Shown here: piece by piece, positions 4,830 to 7,120 of the stretch
How the letters are laid out: every line of letters begins with the position of its first letter
How positions within the stretch are numbered: position 1 is the stretch's first letter
Assembly (NCBI GenBank): GCA_937921835.1
Contig: CAKZVG010000738.1
Span: 1-7,120 of the forward strand
Direction: 5' to 3'
DNA length: 7,120 bases
Source of the DNA: an uncultured Bryobacteraceae bacterium
GTDB taxonomy: Bacteria > Acidobacteriota > Terriglobia > Bryobacterales > Bryobacteraceae
The notes under the pieces: model-generated
The model's database searches: none
The model's input: the letters and a program-made list of their open reading frames with translations, nothing else
What the model was told of the DNA's origin: nothing
Translations under genes and position numbers: made by a program

Positions 4830-7120
4830 ATGACAATGCGCGTGCCGCTCCTCGCCTTAGTTCTGCTCATCAGCGTCGCGTTCCCGCGCGGCGCCCGGGG
4901 GCAAGTGGATTTCCTGCGCGAGGTCGAGCCGGTGCTGCACAGCCGCTGCTACCTGTGCCACGGGGCAGCGGTGCAGATGAACGGGTTGCGGCTGGACAGC
5001 CGGGAAGCGATGCTCAAGGGTGGCGGCTCGGGGCCGGCGGTGGTGGCCGGCGACAGCGAATCGAGCCTCTTGTACGGCCGCATCACCAGCGACAAGCCCG
5101 GCCACCGCATGCCGCCCTCCGGCGCGCCGCTCACGGCGCGGCAGATCTCGGCGATCAAAGCCTGGATTGACGCCGGCGCCGTTTGGCCCGGCAAGACGCA
5201 CACGCAGCCCGCGGCCGCGCCGCCCCAGGGGCACTGGGCGTTCCGCCCGGTCCAACGCCCGGCGCTGCCCGCCGTCCGCAACCAGGCCTGGGCGCGCAAT
5301 CCCATTGACCACTTCATCCTCGCCCGGCTGGAGGCGGAGAACGTGGCGCCCTCGCCGGAAGCCGACCGCGCGACGTTGGCAGGCCGCCTCTATCTCGATC
5401 TGACCGGGCTGCCGCCCACGCCCGAAGAGGCCGGCCGCTTCTTGAGCGACGAAAGCCCCGCGGCCTGGCGCGAGCTCATCGAGACGTTGCTGCGCTCGCC
5501 ACACTACGGCGAAAAGCAGGCCCTCCACTGGCTGGACGCCGCCCGCTACGCGGACTCCGACGGCTACGAGCGCGACCCTCAGCGGCCCTATGCCTGGCGC
5601 TGGCGCGACTGGGTGATTCAGGCCTTCAACGCCGACCTTCCGTTTGACCGCTTCACCGTCGAGCAGCTTGCCGGGGACCTGCTGCCGCGCGCCACCACCG
5701 AACAGCGCGTCGCCACCGGGTTCCTGCGCAACGGCGTCAAGAACCGCGAAGCCGGCGTGCACAACGACGAGAAGCGCTTCGAGGAACTCGTCGACCGCGT
5801 CAACACGGTGGGCACGGTCTGGCTCGGGCTCACCGCCGGCTGCGCGCAGTGCCACAACCACAAGTACGACCCGCTGACGCAGAAAGAGTACTATCAACTG
5901 CACGCCGTCTTCGACGATGCCGTCGAACGCGATATCCCCGCTCCTCTCCCCGGCCAGATGGGCGCCTATCTGCGGTCCTATCCCGCCTACCGCGCCGGGC
6001 GCGAGAAGCTCCTCGCTGAGAACGGCGCCGCCGGACTGCTTGCCGCATGGAAGCGGAAGATGATCGAGGCCATGGAGCGGCCCGGGGTGCGCACCGACTG
6101 GGACTTCCAACTCACCGAGTGGCGCGCCGCCAAGGACCGCCCGGACTGGAAGCTGCGCGCGGCGGAATCCGAGCTCAACGAGTTCGAACGCGACGAACTG
6201 CTGGAATGGTTCCTGGATCATCCCGGACCGGACGCGAGCGAAGAAGAGAAAACGCGCCTGCGGGAGCTGCGCAAGCGCCTGCGGGAGTTGCAGGCCAAGC
6301 TGCCGCCGCTCACCCGCGCCTATACCATGATCCAGCGGCCGGATCCGCCGCTGACCCGCGTCGCGCTGCGCGGCGACTGGCGCTCGCCGGGCGAGGTGGT
6401 GGCGCCGGGGACGCCTGGGGTGCTGCCGCCCATGCGCCAGAACGGCAGGCCCGCCCGGCTGGCTTTCGCCGAGTGGCTCGTTTCGCCGGAAAACCCGCTG
6501 ACGGCCCGCGTCACCGTAAACCGCATCTGGCAGGAAATGTTCGGGACGGGTCTGGTCCGCACGGCAAACGATTTCGGCTTGCAGGGCGAGGCGCCCTCCC
6601 ATCCCGAGCTGCTCGACTGGCTGGCCGCGGAATTCATGGAGAGCGGCTGGAGCCGCAAGTACATGCTCAGGCTGATCGCCGATTCCGCCGTCTATCGGCA
6701 GTCCTCGCGCCGGCGCGCGGAACTGGCCGCCCGCGACCCGGACAACCGCTGGCTGGCGCGGCAGAACCGCGTCCGCCTGCCGGCGGAACTGATCCGCGAC
6801 CGGGCGCTCGCCGCCAGCGGTCTTCTGAACCCCAGCATCGGCGGCGAGAGCGTCCGCCCGCCGCAGCCCGAGGGCGTGGGCGAGTTGATGTACGCCAAGA
6901 AACCCTGGGTGGCCGAGGAAGGCCCCGAACGCTACCGGCGCGGCCTGTACGTTTTCTTCCAGCGCACCGCGCCCTACCCCATGCTGATCAATTTCGACGC
7001 GCCGGCGCGGCTGGCTGCCGCCGTCAGCCGCCGCCCTTCCAATACGCCGTTGCAGGCGCTGAATCTGCTCAACGACCCGGTGTTCCTTGAGGCCGCGCAG
7101 GCGCTGGCGGTGCGCGCGGT
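4830..7120 (+). CDS. Exported di-haem PSCyt1-DUF1549-DUF1553 (PSD1-type) protein, 3' end cut off by the window
   Basis: The frame opens at ATG 4830 and stays open to the window end, giving at least 763 residues without a stop. ATG 4836 is an equally possible start. Neither has a strong Shine-Dalgarno. Residues 1-24 form a signal peptide with likely cleavage after ARG, before Gln25. Residues about 27-120 are a planctomycete-type cytochrome c domain: CYLCH at 40-44 is the haem-attachment site and Met94 in RMPPSG is a likely axial ligand. Residues about 158-370 are DUF1549 (NPIDHFILARL, LTGLPPTPEE, LDAARYADSDGYERD). They contain a second CxxCH at 338-342 (CAQCHNHKYDP), so two covalent haems are expected. 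A charged linker of about 150 residues includes a heptad coiled coil. DUF1553 starts near 540 (NPLTARVTVNRIWQEMFG) and reaches RPSNTPLQALNLLNDP close to the cut. The molecular function of the family is unestablished; a periplasmic redox or saccharide-related role is only suggested. In related genomes a DUF1501 gene often follows. Confidence 0.95.
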   Translation, partial: MTMRVPLLALVLLISVAFPRGARGQVDFLREVEPVLHSRCYLCHGAAVQMNGLRLDSREAMLKGGGSGPAVVAGDSESSLLYGRITSDKPGHRMPPSGAPLTARQISAIKAWIDAGAVWPGKTHTQPAAAPPQGHWAFRPVQRPALPAVRNQAWARNPIDHFILARLEAENVAPSPEADRATLAGRLYLDLTGLPPTPEEAGRFLSDESPAAWRELIETLLRSPHYGEKQALHWLDAARYADSDGYERDPQRPYAWRWRDWVIQAFNADLPFDRFTVEQLAGDLLPRATTEQRVATGFLRNGVKNREAGVHNDEKRFEELVDRVNTVGTVWLGLTAGCAQCHNHKYDPLTQKEYYQLHAVFDDAVERDIPAPLPGQMGAYLRSYPAYRAGREKLLAENGAAGLLAAWKRKMIEAMERPGVRTDWDFQLTEWRAAKDRPDWKLRAAESELNEFERDELLEWFLDHPGPDASEEEKTRLRELRKRLRELQAKLPPLTRAYTMIQRPDPPLTRVALRGDWRSPGEVVAPGTPGVLPPMRQNGRPARLAFAEWLVSPENPLTARVTVNRIWQEMFGTGLVRTANDFGLQGEAPSHPELLDWLAAEFMESGWSRKYMLRLIADSAVYRQSSRRRAELAARDPDNRWLARQNRVRLPAELIRDRALAASGLLNPSIGGESVRPPQPEGVGELMYAKKPWVAEEGPERYRRGLYVFFQRTAPYPMLINFDAPARLAAAVSRRPSNTPLQALNLLNDPVFLEAAQALAVRA
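6255..6296 (+). repeat. Two-copy 21-base tandem repeat encoding a coiled-coil heptad
   Basis: Bases 6255-6275 and 6276-6296 are imperfect direct repeats. Their first 15 bases differ at a single position. They encode RLRELRK followed by RLRELQA, that is, one heptad duplicated in frame in the linker between DUF1549 and DUF1553. Together with the preceding ASEEEKT this gives a short, highly charged coiled-coil segment at about residues 469-492. Confidence 0.7.

Noticed and set aside
4857..6602. A 581-codon open frame on the minus strand opposite the PSD1 gene.
   Set aside because: The + strand frame carries two CxxCH haem motifs and well-known DUF1549/DUF1553 motifs. The minus frame shows no family pattern and has no matching ribosome binding site that I could see.
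6047..7090. A 347-codon + strand open frame in another reading frame within the PSD1 gene.
   Set aside because: Its translation is dominated by Arg, Gly, Ala and Pro, as expected from an out-of-frame reading of GC-rich coding DNA, and it lies wholly inside the PSD1 frame.

Overview
The window is GC-rich DNA in which all five genes lie on the + strand and strongly favour G or C at the third codon position. The gene content points to an Acidobacteriota genome of the Solibacter/Bryobacter type. The clues are the tail of a protein resembling the Solibacter-type C-terminal domain (TIGR03437-like), a soluble regulator-like protein with a winged-helix-like N-terminus, a TolB/FlgO-like domain and TPRs, a secreted apiosidase-like (DUF5060/DUF4038) protein, and a haem-binding PSCyt1-DUF1549-DUF1553 protein. 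The last type is shared with Planctomycetes and Verrucomicrobia. The lineage is inferred from family content, not from a marker gene.

Layout: 2-229 is the 3' end of a probable secreted protein. 230-350 is a short intergenic region with a GC-rich stem-loop and a strong Shine-Dalgarno that sits in the loop of a second hairpin. 351-2150 encodes the 599-residue regulator-like TPR protein. 2151-2250 is a 100-base gap ending in a clear ribosome binding site. 2251-4077 encodes a 608-residue exported glycoside-hydrolase-like protein. 4074-4745 encodes TsaB, a tRNA t6A-modification protein, which overlaps the previous gene by four bases. 4746-4829 is a short gap with a possible -35 box. 4830 to the window end encodes at least 763 residues of a secreted di-haem PSD1-type protein and is cut off by the window edge. 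No gap exceeds 300 bases. I saw no tRNA, rRNA, CRISPR array, insertion sequence or prophage gene.

Working together: a TPR regulator, an exported carbohydrate-active enzyme and an exported cytochrome-like PSD1 protein would fit a locus for using complex organic matter. That link is inferred from adjacency only. The housekeeping gene tsaB is embedded in the run and is probably translationally coupled to the glycosidase-like gene. I see no clear sign of a wholly new multi-gene system. The points most worth a second look are the tsaB coupling, the hairpin-presented Shine-Dalgarno, the unusual active-site sequence and extra C-terminal domain of the glycosidase-like protein, and the regulator's architecture.
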